From NCBI GenBank assembly GCA_947165285.1, contig CAMUZS010000005.1, positions 1 through 56,000 of the forward strand: a DNA stretch of 56,000 bases. Reading direction: 5' to 3'. Position 1 is the first letter of the stretch. Each line of letters starts with the position of its first letter. A model generated the notes under the pieces. The model did no database searches. It was given only the letters and a program-made list of their open reading frames with translations, and was not told the DNA's origin. The position numbers and the translations under genes were made by a program. The stretch is from an uncultured Mycoplasmatota bacterium (GTDB lineage: Bacteria > Bacillota_I > Bacilli_A > RF39 > UBA660). Shown here one piece after another: positions 44,823-53,542 of the stretch.

Positions 44823-45192
44823 GCCATTTAAAAAGGATAATAAAAGTAAATTAGTAGTTTTAAGTATTTGTGCATTTATTGTTGTTGGATTAATCTTTAT
44901 TGCTTCATCATATTCAATAAAAAGTTCTACAACTGTAGATGAATTATTATTTAGTAATTTAAAAGTAAATAATAATGGGGAATTTCATGCAACAGTTAAT
45001 GTTAGTAATAAAACAGGATCAGATTATAATTTAAAATATATTAATGTAATTGTTATTAATAATGGTGTAGAAATAAAGCTACCAACATATATAGGAAATG
45101 TAATAAAAAATAATGAAACAAAAATACTTGATGTAAAATACAATAATGAATTAAAAGATATAAGTGAAATTACTTATGAGGTTAAAAGATAG
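44812..45192 (+). CDS. Small single-TM exported-domain protein after the giant gene
   Basis: A 126-aa protein whose ATG 44812 follows GAAGAAGGTGA inside the giant gene; the two overlap by 11 bases, so translation is coupled. Residues 17-36 form a TM segment (LVVLSICAFIVVGLIFIASS) after a Lys-rich cytosolic start. The rest is a beta-rich domain (FSNLKVNNNGEFHATVNVSNKTGSDYNL ... ETKILDVKY) resembling a FxLYD or Ig-like fold. It may assist or interact with the giant protein; family not recognised. Confidence 0.78.
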   Translation: MKIKPFKKDNKSKLVVLSICAFIVVGLIFIASSYSIKSSTTVDELLFSNLKVNNNGEFHATVNVSNKTGSDYNLKYINVIVINNGVEIKLPTYIGNVIKNNETKILDVKYNNELKDISEITYEVKR

Positions 45193-45211
45193 TTTTGGCT
45201 ATCTTTTTTCT
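45184..45211 (+). terminator. Terminator folded into the end of the 44812 gene
   Basis: AAAAGATAG (45184-45192, containing the TAG stop) pairs with CTATCTTTT (45199-45207), followed by T residues. The stem is the same as in the rplL terminator. Confidence 0.8.
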
Positions 45212-45222
45212 TTAATTTAAGA

Positions 45223-45228
45223 TATAAT
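45223..45228 (+). promoter_or_regulatory. -10 box (TATAAT) for the pilin-like pair
   Basis: Consensus TATAAT ends 16 bases before ATG 45245, with GGTGA at 45235-45239 between. Confidence 0.55.
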
Positions 45229-45244
45229 GAATTTGGTGAATTGT

Positions 45245-45670
45245 ATGAATAATAAAGGTTGGGGATTATCTACATTAATTATTTGTATTGTAATAATAAT
45301 AATAGCATTATTAACAGCTACTTTTTTTACAATAAGATTAAATAATATGTTAGGTAAAGAAAATAATAAAACTGAAAAAATATTAAATGATAAAGTTGAA
45401 GTAAATTATTATATTAATAAGAAGATTAATATAAAAGCTGCTGCAGATAAATATATAAATGATTTTGGTATTGAATTAACTACTACACCAATTAAAATAG
45501 AATTGAAAGAGTTAATTTCTCATAAATATATAAATGATGTTTTAGATTATGAAACAAATAATAAATGTGATGGATATGCAATTGCATATTTAAATAATGT
45601 TGATATAAAAATGATAGATTCATACATCAAATGTGATAAATATAAAAGTGAAGGGTATGGAGGACACTAA
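45245..45670 (+). CDS. Pilin-like small membrane protein A
   Basis: A 141-aa protein. ATG 45245 is chosen because GGTGA precedes it by 5 bases. The N terminus NNKGWGLSTLIICIVIIIIALL looks like a degenerate type IV prepilin signal (Lys-Gly then a long hydrophobic helix) but lacks the usual Glu+5. The C-terminal part has the motif NKCDGYAIAYLNNVDIKMID followed by YIKCDKYKSEGY; its two Cys residues could form a disulfide. The next gene carries the same motif. The pair overlaps at TAATG. Minor pilin or surface role is inference. Confidence 0.75.
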   Translation: MNNKGWGLSTLIICIVIIIIALLTATFFTIRLNNMLGKENNKTEKILNDKVEVNYYINKKINIKAAADKYINDFGIELTTTPIKIELKELISHKYINDVLDYETNNKCDGYAIAYLNNVDIKMIDSYIKCDKYKSEGYGGH

Positions 45671-46038
45671 TGAAAGAATTAAAAAGAATTTCAATTATAT
45701 GGGGTTTATTGTTATTTGCAATATTTTCATTATTAACTTTCTTTGCTTTAAAATGGAAAACTAAGACTAATGGATATTTTGAATTAGAAAACAAGTTAGT
45801 ATCTAATACAAAGAGTTATTTTGAATCAAAATATTCTTATCCAAATCAAGGAGAGAAAAAAATTATAACTTTTAATGAACTAAAAGAAAATAACATTATT
45901 GATGAGATTAAATATAATGATGATAATTGTGATGGATATACATTAGTTACTTATGATAAAGTAATAGACTTTAAAGGATTTATAAAGTGTAATAATTATA
46001 CAACAAAAGATTATGAAAAATATATAAATAATAATTAA
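45670..46038 (+). CDS. Pilin-like small membrane protein B
   Basis: A 122-aa protein coupled to the preceding gene. It has an N-terminal TM helix (IIWGLLLFAIFSLLTFFAL) without a clear prepilin cleavage site, a helical segment ending FESKYSYPNQGEKK, and the shared C-terminal motif NCDGYTLVTYDKVIDFKG with FIKCNNYTTKDY. The conserved Cys pair and CDGY word mark it as a diverged paralogue of protein A. No assembly ATPase or prepilin peptidase is nearby. Confidence 0.75.
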   Translation: MKELKRISIIWGLLLFAIFSLLTFFALKWKTKTNGYFELENKLVSNTKSYFESKYSYPNQGEKKIITFNELKENNIIDEIKYNDDNCDGYTLVTYDKVIDFKGFIKCNNYTTKDYEKYINNN

Positions 46039-46054
46039 TTTTTTTTAAAATATA

Positions 46055-46093
46055 TTGACATTTATGCAGGAATAATGATATATTATTCTTGCA
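46055..46093 (+). promoter_or_regulatory. rpsL operon promoter covered by a 12-bp inverted repeat
   Basis: TTGACA (46055-46060), an 18-bp spacer and TGaTATATT (hexamer 46079-46084). The arms TGCAGGAATAAT (46065-46076) and ATTATTCTTGCA (46082-46093) form a 12-bp dyad with one non-Watson-Crick position (G-U in RNA), spanning the spacer, the -10 box and the likely start. It could be an operator or, read from upstream, a weak terminator hairpin followed by TTTT. Confidence 0.65.
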
Positions 46094-46104
46094 TTTTAAA
46101 TGCC

Positions 46105-46182
46105 AATACTTTTTAGTATTTTGTGTTAATTCTACTTATGTAGAATATAATTTATTAATTAGTTTGATACACTTGGATGTGT
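46105..46182 (+). promoter_or_regulatory. rpsL leader with serial hairpins
   Basis: Three further short hairpins lie between promoter and rpsL: AATACT/AGTATT (46105-46120), ATTCTAC/GTAGAAT (46129-46146) and ACAC/GTGT (46169-46182), the last just before GGAAGGAGG. A second TATAAT at 46146-46151 overlaps the third hairpin arm. I know no named leader that matches. Confidence 0.45.
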
Positions 46183-46204
46183 GGAAATGGAAGGAGGATA
46201 AAAT

Positions 46205-46618
46205 ATGCCAACAATTAACCAACTTGTAAGAAAAGGAAGAAAAGACAAAACAAGAAAAAGTAAAAGTCCAGTTTTGAATATTGGATATAATACTATTGAC
46301 AAAAAAGAAATAGATCAACCAAGTCCTCAAAAAAGAGGAGTATGTGTTAAAGTAGGAACTAGAACACCTAAAAAACCTAACTCAGCGTTAAGAAAATTTG
46401 CTCGTGTTAGACTTTCAAATGGTAGAGAAGTTGATACATATATTCCTGGTGAAGGACATAATTTACAAGAACATAGTGTCGTATTAATTCGTGGTGGACG
46501 TGTTAAAGACTTAATCGGTGTTAGATATCATATCATCAGAGGAACACTTGATACTCAAGGAGTTCAAAATCGTAAAAAAGCTCGTTCAAAATACGGTGCA
46601 AAAAGACCAAAAGAATAA
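46205..46618 (+). CDS. rpsL: 30S ribosomal protein S12
   Basis: Decoding-centre protein. The 137-aa sequence shows [11 protein letters not shown], the decoding loop [17 protein letters not shown] (with the Lys at the classic streptomycin position, i.e. wild type) and the [25 protein letters not shown] region. GGAAGGAGG precedes it. First gene of rpsL-rpsG-fusA-tuf. Confidence 0.98.
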   Translation: MPTINQLVRKGRKDKTRKSKSPVLNIGYNTIDKKEIDQPSPQKRGVCVKVGTRTPKKPNSALRKFARVRLSNGREVDTYIPGEGHNLQEHSVVLIRGGRVKDLIGVRYHIIRGTLDTQGVQNRKKARSKYGAKRPKE

Positions 46619-46642
46619 TAGAAAAAAGAAAGGAGACTAATT

Positions 46643-47110
46643 ATGCGTAAATATCGTGCAAAAAAAAGAGATGTACTTCCTGATCCAGTGTATAATTCAA
46701 AAATAATTACAAAATTAATTAATCAAATTATGATTGGTGGAAAAAAGGGAACAGCTCAAAAGATTTTATATGATGCTTTTGATATTGTTAAAGAAAAAAC
46801 TGGTAAAGATCCAATGGAAGTATATAATCAAGCAATGGAAAATATTAAACCTGCTCTTGAAGTTAAATCAAGACGTGTTGGAGGTGCCAATGTTCCTGTT
46901 CCAATGGAAGTTAGGGAAGATAGAGCACAAACTTTAGCACTTCGTTGGTTAGTTAATTATTCTAAACTAAGAAATGGTAAAGGTATGGCTATTAATTTAG
47001 CAAATGAAATTATGGATGCTGCAAATGGAACTGGTGGTTCAGTTAAAAAACGTGAAGATACTCACAAAATGGCTGAAGCTAATAAGGCATTTGCTCATTA
47101 TAGATGGTAG
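46643..47110 (+). CDS. rpsG: 30S ribosomal protein S7
   Basis: Small-subunit head assembly protein. The 155-aa sequence has the family start [26 protein letters not shown] (quoted in part), the [25 protein letters not shown] core and the end [23 protein letters not shown] precedes it; fusA starts 9 bases after its stop. Confidence 0.98.
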   Translation: MRKYRAKKRDVLPDPVYNSKIITKLINQIMIGGKKGTAQKILYDAFDIVKEKTGKDPMEVYNQAMENIKPALEVKSRRVGGANVPVPMEVREDRAQTLALRWLVNYSKLRNGKGMAINLANEIMDAANGTGGSVKKREDTHKMAEANKAFAHYRW

Positions 47111-47119
47111 GAGAATAAA

Positions 47120-49195
47120 ATGGCAAGAGACGTTTCAATTGATAAAATTAGAAATATAGGTATCATGGCTCACATTGATGCCGGTAAAACAACATTTACA
47201 GAAAGAGTATTATTCCATACAGGAATTACTCATAAAATTGGTGAAACACACGATGGTGAATCACAAATGGACTGGATGGATCAAGAAAAAGAAAGAGGTA
47301 TCACAATAACTAGTGCTGCTACTACATGTCACTGGAAAGGATACAGACTTAATATAATTGATACTCCAGGTCACGTAGATTTTACTGTTGAAGTTCAAAG
47401 ATCATTAAAAGTATTAGATGGTGCTATTATGGTACTTGATACTCAAGGTGGAGTTGAACCTCAATCAGAAACTGTTTGGAGACAAGCAACTGAATATAAA
47501 GTGCCTAGATTAATATTTTGTAATAAAATGGATAAAATAGGTGCTGACTTTACTTGGTGTTTAAATAACATTAAGGAAAGATTAAACGTTAATTTTGCTC
47601 CAATTGAATGGCCAATTGGTGCTGAAGGAAATTTTGATGGAATTGTAGATTTAGTTACTAAAAAAGCATATCATTTTAATAAAGAACAACATGAAGATAT
47701 GGAAGAAATCGAAATTCCAGAAGATTTAAAAGCTATAGTTGAAGAAAAAAGAACAGATTTAATTGAAAAAGCTGTTGAATTCGATGATGCTTTAATGGAA
47801 AAATATCTTGGTGGAGAAGAATTAACTGTTGAAGAAATTAAAGGAGCTATAAGAAAAGGTGTTTTAGCTGCAGAATTCTTCCCAGTAATGTGTGGAACTG
47901 CACACTTTAACATTGGTGTAAAACTTGCTCTTGATTCAGTATTAGATTACTTACCAGCTCCTACTGATATTGAAGCAATTGAATGTACTGATAAAAATGG
48001 AAATTTAGTTAAGAGAACTCCAAGCGATAGTGAACCATTTACTGCAATGGCATTTAAAATTATGACTGATCCATTTGTAGGTAGACTTGCATTCTTTAGA
48101 GTTTATTCTGGAAAATTAACAAGTGGTTCATATATTATCAATTCAACTAAGGGAGTTAAAGAAAGAGTTGGACGTATCTTACAAATGCATGCCAATACAA
48201 GAAAAGAAATTTCAGAAGTTTATACTGGTGAAATTGCTGCATTAGTAGGTTTAAAAGATACAACTACAGCTGATACATTATGTGATGAAAAAAATCCTGT
48301 AATTATGAATGGTATGGAATTCCCATTACCAGTTATTGATGAGGCTGTTGAACCTAAATCAAAAGGTGATTTAGAAAAGATGACTACAGCACTTCAAAAA
48401 TTAGCTGAAGAAGACCCAACTTTCAAATTTAAAACTGATCCAGAAACTGGACAAACAGTTATATCAGGAATGGGAGAACTTCACTTAGAAGTTTATGTAG
48501 AAAGAATGAAAAGAGAATTTAACGTTGAAGTTAATGTAGGTCGTCCACAAGTTGCTTATAGAGAAACAATTACTCAAGCAGGTGATTGTGAAGGTAAATA
48601 TATTAAACAATCTGGTGGTAGAGGACAATACGGACACGTTTGGGTTAATTTTGAACCAAATCCTGAAAAAGGATATGAATTTGTTGATGCTGTTGTAGGT
48701 GGAGTTGTTCCAAGAGAATATATTCCAGTAACAGATAAAGGATTACAAGAAGCTATGGCTGGTGGTGTTTTAGCAGGATATCCTATGGTAGATGTTAAAG
48801 CAACATTACATGATGGATCATACCATGATGTAGACTCATCAGAAATGGCATTTAAAATTGCTGCATCTTTAGCAGTTAAAGAAATGAAGAATAAATGTAA
48901 ACCTGTTATTTTAGAACCAATAATGAAGGTTAGCGTTATTGCTCCAGATGAATATATGGGTAATGTAATGGGTGATTTAACTTCAAGAAGAGGTAAACCA
49001 CTAGGACAAGAATCTCGTGGTAATGCACTTCAAATTCAAGCAATGGTTCCACTTGCAGAAATGTTTGGTTATGCAACTACTTTAAGATCAAATACTCAAG
49101 GTAGAGGAACATTTGTTATGGAACTAGATCACTATGAAGCTGTTCCAAAATCAATTTCAGATGAAATTATTAAGAAAAATAGTGTAAATGAATAA
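47120..49195 (+). CDS. fusA: Elongation factor G
   Basis: Translocation and recycling GTPase, 691 aa. G1 is [12 protein letters not shown], the switch region includes [13 protein letters not shown]3 is DTPGHVDF and G4 is CNKMD. Domains II-V follow, including the domain IV loop region [15 protein letters not shown] and the C-terminal [21 protein letters not shown]. Length and order are normal. A tuf promoter lies in the 67-base gap after it. Confidence 0.98.
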   Translation: MARDVSIDKIRNIGIMAHIDAGKTTFTERVLFHTGITHKIGETHDGESQMDWMDQEKERGITITSAATTCHWKGYRLNIIDTPGHVDFTVEVQRSLKVLDGAIMVLDTQGGVEPQSETVWRQATEYKVPRLIFCNKMDKIGADFTWCLNNIKERLNVNFAPIEWPIGAEGNFDGIVDLVTKKAYHFNKEQHEDMEEIEIPEDLKAIVEEKRTDLIEKAVEFDDALMEKYLGGEELTVEEIKGAIRKGVLAAEFFPVMCGTAHFNIGVKLALDSVLDYLPAPTDIEAIECTDKNGNLVKRTPSDSEPFTAMAFKIMTDPFVGRLAFFRVYSGKLTSGSYIINSTKGVKERVGRILQMHANTRKEISEVYTGEIAALVGLKDTTTADTLCDEKNPVIMNGMEFPLPVIDEAVEPKSKGDLEKMTTALQKLAEEDPTFKFKTDPETGQTVISGMGELHLEVYVERMKREFNVEVNVGRPQVAYRETITQAGDCEGKYIKQSGGRGQYGHVWVNFEPNPEKGYEFVDAVVGGVVPREYIPVTDKGLQEAMAGGVLAGYPMVDVKATLHDGSYHDVDSSEMAFKIAASLAVKEMKNKCKPVILEPIMKVSVIAPDEYMGNVMGDLTSRRGKPLGQESRGNALQIQAMVPLAEMFGYATTLRSNTQGRGTFVMELDHYEAVPKSISDEIIKKNSVNE

Positions 49196-49202
49196 ATAAT
49201 AC

Positions 49203-49231
49203 TTGAAAAAAATCCAAGTGTTAGATAAAAT
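49203..49231 (+). promoter_or_regulatory. Internal sigma-A promoter for tuf
   Basis: TTGAAA (49203-49208), a 17-bp spacer and TAAAAT (49226-49231). A small ACTTG/CAAGT hairpin (49201-49219) without a T run overlaps the -35 box. Confidence 0.6.
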
Positions 49232-49262
49232 AAATATGTATAAATTTAAGGAGGAAATATTT

Positions 49263-50438
49263 ATGGCAAAAGAAAAATTTGATAGAAGCAAACCACATTT
49301 GAATATAGGTACTATTGGTCACGTAGATCATGGTAAAACTACATTAACTGCTGCTATCACAAGTATGTATTCTAAGGATCCTTTAAAATACGATGAAATC
49401 GATAAGGCTCCAGAAGAAAGAGAAAGAGGTATTACAATTAATACTGCTCATGTAGAATACGAAACTGAAACTCGTCACTATGCTCACGTTGACTGTCCAG
49501 GACATGCAGACTATGTTAAAAACATGATTACTGGTGCTGCTCAAATGGATGGTGCAATTTTAGTTGTTTCTGCATCAGATGGTGTTATGCCTCAAACTAG
49601 TGAACATATCTTACTTGCTCGTCAAGTTGGTGTTCCTAAAATTATCGTTTACATGAACAAAGTTGATCAAGTAGACGATCCAGAACTATTAGATTTAGTA
49701 GAAATGGAAATTAGAGAAAAATTAGGAGATTATGAATTCGATGCTGATTGTCCAATCATCAGAGGATCTGCTCTTAAGGCTCTTGAAGGTGATACTTCAG
49801 AAATCGGACAAGGATCTATTAAAAAATTAATGGAAGCTTGTGATACATATTTTGATGTACCTGAAAGAGATTTAGATAAACCATTCTTAATGTCAATTGA
49901 AGACGTATTTACTATTTCAGGACGTGGTACAGTTGTTACTGGACGTGTTGAAAGAGGTACTTTACATTTAAATGATGAAGTTGAAATCGTTGGATTAAAA
50001 GATACTAAGAAAACAGTTGTAACTGGAATCGAAATGTTTAGAAAAACTTTAGATGAAGCTATGGCTGGAGATAATGCTGGTGCATTACTTCGTGGTATTG
50101 ATAGAAATGATGTTGAAAGAGGACAAGTTCTTGCTAAACCAGGATCAGTTACTCCACATCATAAATTCGAAGCTCAAGTATATGTATTAACAGCTGATGA
50201 AGGTGGTAGACATACTCCATTCTTCACTAACTACAGACCACAATTCTATTTTAGAACTACTGATGTTACTGGTGTAGTTGAACTTCCTAGTGGCGTTGAA
50301 ATGGTTATGCCAGGTGATAACGTTTCTATGACAGTTGAATTAATCTCACCAATCGCATTAGAACAAGGTACTAAATTCTCTATCCGTGAAGGTGGTAGAA
50401 CTGTTGGTGCTGGTACAGTTACTAAAGTTATAGATTAA
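49263..50438 (+). CDS. tuf: Elongation factor Tu
   Basis: Delivers aminoacyl-tRNA to the ribosome. The start is ATG 49263 behind AAGGAGG (reading [26 protein letters not shown] in part). G3 is [10 protein letters not shown]4 NKVD, and the switch I region is [15 protein letters not shown]. Domains II and III end with [15 protein letters not shown]. Length 391 aa is normal. Codons are more C-ending here (ATC, TAC) than in neighbours, as expected for a very highly expressed gene. Confidence 0.98.
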   Translation: MAKEKFDRSKPHLNIGTIGHVDHGKTTLTAAITSMYSKDPLKYDEIDKAPEERERGITINTAHVEYETETRHYAHVDCPGHADYVKNMITGAAQMDGAILVVSASDGVMPQTSEHILLARQVGVPKIIVYMNKVDQVDDPELLDLVEMEIREKLGDYEFDADCPIIRGSALKALEGDTSEIGQGSIKKLMEACDTYFDVPERDLDKPFLMSIEDVFTISGRGTVVTGRVERGTLHLNDEVEIVGLKDTKKTVVTGIEMFRKTLDEAMAGDNAGALLRGIDRNDVERGQVLAKPGSVTPHHKFEAQVYVLTADEGGRHTPFFTNYRPQFYFRTTDVTGVVELPSGVEMVMPGDNVSMTVELISPIALEQGTKFSIREGGRTVGAGTVTKVID

Positions 50439-50463
50439 GAGTAAGAAATTACTCTTTTTTTTT
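50437..50463 (+). terminator. Terminator after tuf
   Basis: AAGAGTAA (50437-50444, starting in the stop codon) pairs with TTACTCTT (50449-50456), followed by a T run. Confidence 0.88.
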
Positions 50464-50495
50464 GAAAAAAACTTTATTTATTATTTATTATTTAT

Positions 50496-50501
50496 TATAA
50501 T
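50496..50501 (+). promoter_or_regulatory. -10 box for the serine hydrolase gene
   Basis: TATAAT lies 24 bases before the ATG; no -35 box at proper spacing. Confidence 0.35.
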
Positions 50502-50525
50502 ATTAAATAATAGGGAAGTAATAAT

Positions 50526-51524
50526 ATGGCAAAGAAAAAAAAGAAAAAACTTAAAATTAAATTCAAAGTAATATTATTTATTTTAATTATAATAATATTA
50601 ATAACATGTACTGTGTTTTATTTAAAAAAGCCTTCTTTAAGTAATAACAGTGATTTTTATAATAGTGTTTCAAATCAAGTTAAAGAATATATTGATAAAT
50701 ATAATAAATATCAAGTTTGTTTAAATGAGAAATATAGTGAAAGTGATTTAACCGATAATTTAAACGATAAAATAAATCAAGTTAAAGAAATAATAGCTAA
50801 ATATAATGTTAGTTTATATTATTATAATCCAGAAAATGAATTTAGTTTAACTAATAAAAAAGATGCAACATATTATGCTGCTAGTACTATAAAAATGTTA
50901 GATGCACTTTATATATATAAAAATGCAGATGAAGGAAATTTAGATTTAAATGATAAGGCTACTTACAAATCTAGTAATTACTTAGGTGCTTCAAAAGGTA
51001 TGAAAAAATATAAATTTGGAAGTAAGGTTGCTTTAAAAGAATTAGTAAAATATGCAATATTGTATTCAGATAATACTGCTCATTCAATATTAGTAGATTA
51101 TATTGGAAAAGGAAAATTAAAGTCTTTTGGAAATTCTTTAGGTGCTAAAAATACTTTAGTTGGAGATATTTTTGGAAGTATTTCAGCTGAAGATTCATAC
51201 TATTATTTAAAAGCATTATATGAATATTTTGAAACTAATACTGAAAATAGTAAAGAATTAAAAAAAATCTTTATAGATAGCGATCAAAACTATTTAAATT
51301 TACCAGAATTAAATATTGATGCTGCAGTTAAATATGGTGAATATCCGCCATATTATCATGAAAATGGTATAGTTTTTTCTCAAAATCCATATTTAATAAG
51401 TATTTTATCTACAATTGGAAATAATGAAAAAGCCTTTAGAGAAATTAATAAAAATATATATGAATTAAATAATACTTTTTATACTGAAAGAGAAAATAGA
51501 TGTAAAAAAATAATAGAACAATAA
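50526..51524 (+). CDS. Membrane-anchored serine hydrolase (class A beta-lactamase/PBP fold)
   Basis: A 332-aa protein with a Lys-rich N terminus and a TM anchor (about residues 14-33), so the catalytic domain lies outside. Active-site motifs of the penicillin-recognising fold are present: SxxK as STIK (Ser120, Lys123), SDN (181-183) and KYG (269-271) in place of KTG. I see no clear omega-loop ExxLN motif with the deacylating Glu, so hydrolysis of beta-lactams is not supported; a wall peptidase or unknown hydrolase role is more likely. Convergent with a FemAB-type gene. Confidence 0.82.
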   Translation: MAKKKKKKLKIKFKVILFILIIIILITCTVFYLKKPSLSNNSDFYNSVSNQVKEYIDKYNKYQVCLNEKYSESDLTDNLNDKINQVKEIIAKYNVSLYYYNPENEFSLTNKKDATYYAASTIKMLDALYIYKNADEGNLDLNDKATYKSSNYLGASKGMKKYKFGSKVALKELVKYAILYSDNTAHSILVDYIGKGKLKSFGNSLGAKNTLVGDIFGSISAEDSYYYLKALYEYFETNTENSKELKKIFIDSDQNYLNLPELNIDAAVKYGEYPPYYHENGIVFSQNPYLISILSTIGNNEKAFREINKNIYELNNTFYTERENRCKKIIEQ

Positions 51525-51538
51525 AGTTCTATTATTTT
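51507..51538. terminator. Bidirectional terminator between the serine hydrolase and FemAB genes
   Basis: A 13-bp perfect stem (AAAATAATAGAAC at 51507-51519 with GTTCTATTATTTT at 51526-51538) has a 6-nt loop that holds the plus-strand stop. The minus-strand stop lies in the other arm. Confidence 0.85.
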
Positions 51539-52767
51539 AATTTAGAAAACATTTTAGCAAGTGTACCATTTGAAGATATTTTTTTATAAATTCTTTTATT
51601 AAAAATAATATCAAATTCTCCAATATCTTCATAAATATCTGGATTAAATCCTAATTTGAAATTATTTAGTCCACTATAAGGATTTGATTGAGATAGATCT
51701 CCACTAAAACCATTTAAATCTAAGAAATCATATTCATATTTATAATACTCCATTATTTTATAATATAAATAGTTTGTTGAGTTTAGTTCTTTAAAATCAA
51801 CATTATATCCACTAGCAAATATTGTTACCATGTTATTATATTTTATAACTATAGCTCCAGCTACTACTTCATATTTATTTTTTGAAAGTCCTTTAGTAGC
51901 GGTAATAATATCATTTTTATATGTTACTAATTCTTTATCAGATTGTATTTTTCTATTTAACATTTTCTCACTTTTATCAATTGCAACAATTTTATTAATA
52001 ATATTATTCTTTTCGTTTGTATATTGATACCTTGATTTTGTATTAATTAAAAATTCTTCAAAATTCACTTTAACCATAAAAACGTCTATAGAATTATTTT
52101 TTTCAAATGTTTTATATAAATTTTCATAATATTTTAATGTTTTCTTTGTTTTGTTTTTAATAAATGGGTAAATACTTTTTAATGATTCAAAATTACCTTT
52201 TTCGATAGATAATCCTTTTCTAAAACTCTTATTTATTTTATTTCTAACATTTTTACTTAACCTAGTATAGTTAAAATTATTTAAGTTAATAATTGGAGTA
52301 AATGTTGGAATTAATGCTTCAAAATATTTATTCTTTTTTAATTCTTGAAATTTATTACTTTTTAAAATATCTATAAATTTTACATTACTATTATATATAT
52401 ATTTTTTTTCTTCTTTATCATATTTAGAAATAAAAATATTAGGATTTATTTTTATAAATATAACTTTCTTCTTTTTATAATATTTTTCTAATGCTTTTGC
52501 AAAATCATATACTAATTCTTTATCATTATAATCTATTAAAAAACCTCTAGGAGCATATCCAAAATTATACTTATGATCTATATTTTTAAGTATTATTAAA
52601 CTAGCTGCTATAATATTGTCAAATTTATCTTTTAACCCTATATAATTATAATCAAAATCTTCTTCTTCCATAAATCTAGCATATTCTTCAGATTGATAAA
52701 AAGATGCGTTTTTTTGCTTTTTAACAAATGTAGTAAATTCAGTATTTGTTAATTCAACTAATTTCAT
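51532..52767 (-). CDS. FemAB-family peptidoglycan bridge aminoacyltransferase
   Basis: Cytoplasmic, tRNA-dependent ligase that adds amino acids to the lipid II stem peptide. The 411-aa sequence shows two GNAT-like halves: FYQSEEYARFMEEEDFDYNYIG with YAPRGFLIDYNDKEL in the first, and KYEVVAGAIVIKYNNMVTIFASGYN with YDFLDLNGFSGDL and the FKLGFNPDIYEDIGEFDI end in the second. A helical arm (KSEKMLNRKIQSDKEL) sits between, as in FemX/MurM proteins. AAAGGAGTGA precedes the start. It implies an interpeptide bridge in this wall. Confidence 0.9.
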   Translation of the reverse strand: MKLVELTNTEFTTFVKKQKNASFYQSEEYARFMEEEDFDYNYIGLKDKFDNIIAASLIILKNIDHKYNFGYAPRGFLIDYNDKELVYDFAKALEKYYKKKKVIFIKINPNIFISKYDKEEKKYIYNSNVKFIDILKSNKFQELKKNKYFEALIPTFTPIINLNNFNYTRLSKNVRNKINKSFRKGLSIEKGNFESLKSIYPFIKNKTKKTLKYYENLYKTFEKNNSIDVFMVKVNFEEFLINTKSRYQYTNEKNNIINKIVAIDKSEKMLNRKIQSDKELVTYKNDIITATKGLSKNKYEVVAGAIVIKYNNMVTIFASGYNVDFKELNSTNYLYYKIMEYYKYEYDFLDLNGFSGDLSQSNPYSGLNNFKLGFNPDIYEDIGEFDIIFNKRIYKKISSNGTLAKMFSKLK

Positions 52768-52797
52768 AGATAATCACTCCTTTCAAAATAAGAGATT

Positions 52798-52826
52798 ATC
52801 TTATCATAAAACAAAAAAAATGTCTA
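52798..52826 (-). promoter_or_regulatory. Promoter of the FemAB gene
   Basis: On the minus strand, TAGACA (52826-52821), a 17-bp spacer and TAAGAT (52803-52798). The inverted repeat ATAAGA/TCTTAT (52788-52804) covers the -10 box and could be an operator. Confidence 0.5.
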
Positions 52827-52834
52827 TATATAAT

Positions 52835-52863
52835 TTGACAATTTATAAACTAAATAGTATTAT
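52835..52863 (+). promoter_or_regulatory. Sigma-A promoter of the DUF308 gene
   Basis: Consensus TTGACA (52835-52840), a 17-bp spacer and TATTAT (52858-52863). Confidence 0.75.
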
Positions 52864-52887
52864 TTAAAATAGGAAGGATGATAAAAA

Positions 52888-53457
52888 ATGAAAGATATAA
52901 AAAATAGTTTTAATTTAATTACATTTGGATCTATTGTGTTAGATATTATACTTATAATAATGGGAATATTTATGATTACAAATAAAACAATAGGACCAGA
53001 GTCAGCATTAGTTGTATTTGGTGTTATGTTACTTATAAGTGGTGTTTATGCTATTATTAAGTATTTAATACATCCAAAAAATATCTTTAAATTTGAATTA
53101 ATATATGGAGTATTAAGTATTATTGCAGCTGCATTTGCAATATTTAAACCTTTTGAAGTAGCTAATTTCATTACGATAATTGTTGGAATTTGGTTAATTG
53201 TAACTTCTGTTTTTAAGTTCTTTATATCAGTAGAATTAAAAAACTATAATCAAGATTCATGGATATTTGATTTAAGTATATCTGCATTAACTATATTACT
53301 TGGTATAATGTTATTAATTAATCCATTTAATGGATATATGGTATTATCAACATATGTTGGTATAATGCTAACTATTTATTGTGCTATGGATATGACAGAA
53401 CAGTTTTTAATTAGAAAAAGGGTTAATTCAATTGTAGAATTTTTAAAAAGTAAGTAA
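52888..53457 (+). CDS. DUF308 (HdeD-like) membrane protein
   Basis: A 189-aa integral membrane protein with six hydrophobic segments arranged as three pairs, each pair resembling the DUF308 unit (IVLDIILIIMGIFMI, ALVVFGVMLLISGVYAIIKY, FITIIVGIWLIVTSVFKFF, ILLGIMLLINPFNGYMVLSTYVGIML). HdeD of enteric bacteria is linked to acid stress; function in Bacillota is unknown. GGAAGGATGA precedes the start. Monocistronic, divergent from FemAB. Confidence 0.85.
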   Translation: MKDIKNSFNLITFGSIVLDIILIIMGIFMITNKTIGPESALVVFGVMLLISGVYAIIKYLIHPKNIFKFELIYGVLSIIAAAFAIFKPFEVANFITIIVGIWLIVTSVFKFFISVELKNYNQDSWIFDLSISALTILLGIMLLINPFNGYMVLSTYVGIMLTIYCAMDMTEQFLIRKRVNSIVEFLKSK

Positions 53458-53460
53458 AAT

Positions 53461-53495
53461 AAAGTGTTAATAATTTTAAATTATCACTTTTTTTA
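53461..53495 (+). terminator. Terminator after the DUF308 gene
   Basis: AAAGTG (53461-53466) pairs with CACTTT (53485-53490), with AT-rich inner pairing and a T run. Confidence 0.65.
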
Positions 53496-53518
53496 TTTTA
53501 TTTAACTTTTAAATGAAT

Positions 53519-53524
53519 TATAAT
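53519..53524 (+). promoter_or_regulatory. -10 box (TATAAT) for eno
   Basis: TATAAT ends 18 bases before the eno ATG, with AAAGGTGAT (53529-53537) between. Confidence 0.55.
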
Positions 53525-53542
53525 ATTTAAAAGGTGATTATT

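Noticed and set aside
49196-49262. A terminator between fusA and tuf
   Set aside because: The small ACTTG/CAAGT hairpin has no T run after it; a promoter fits the gap better.
50526-51524. A functional class A beta-lactamase and so a resistance gene
   Set aside because: The KTG triad is KYG and no omega-loop ExxLN motif with the deacylating Glu is evident; the fold is shared with wall peptidases.
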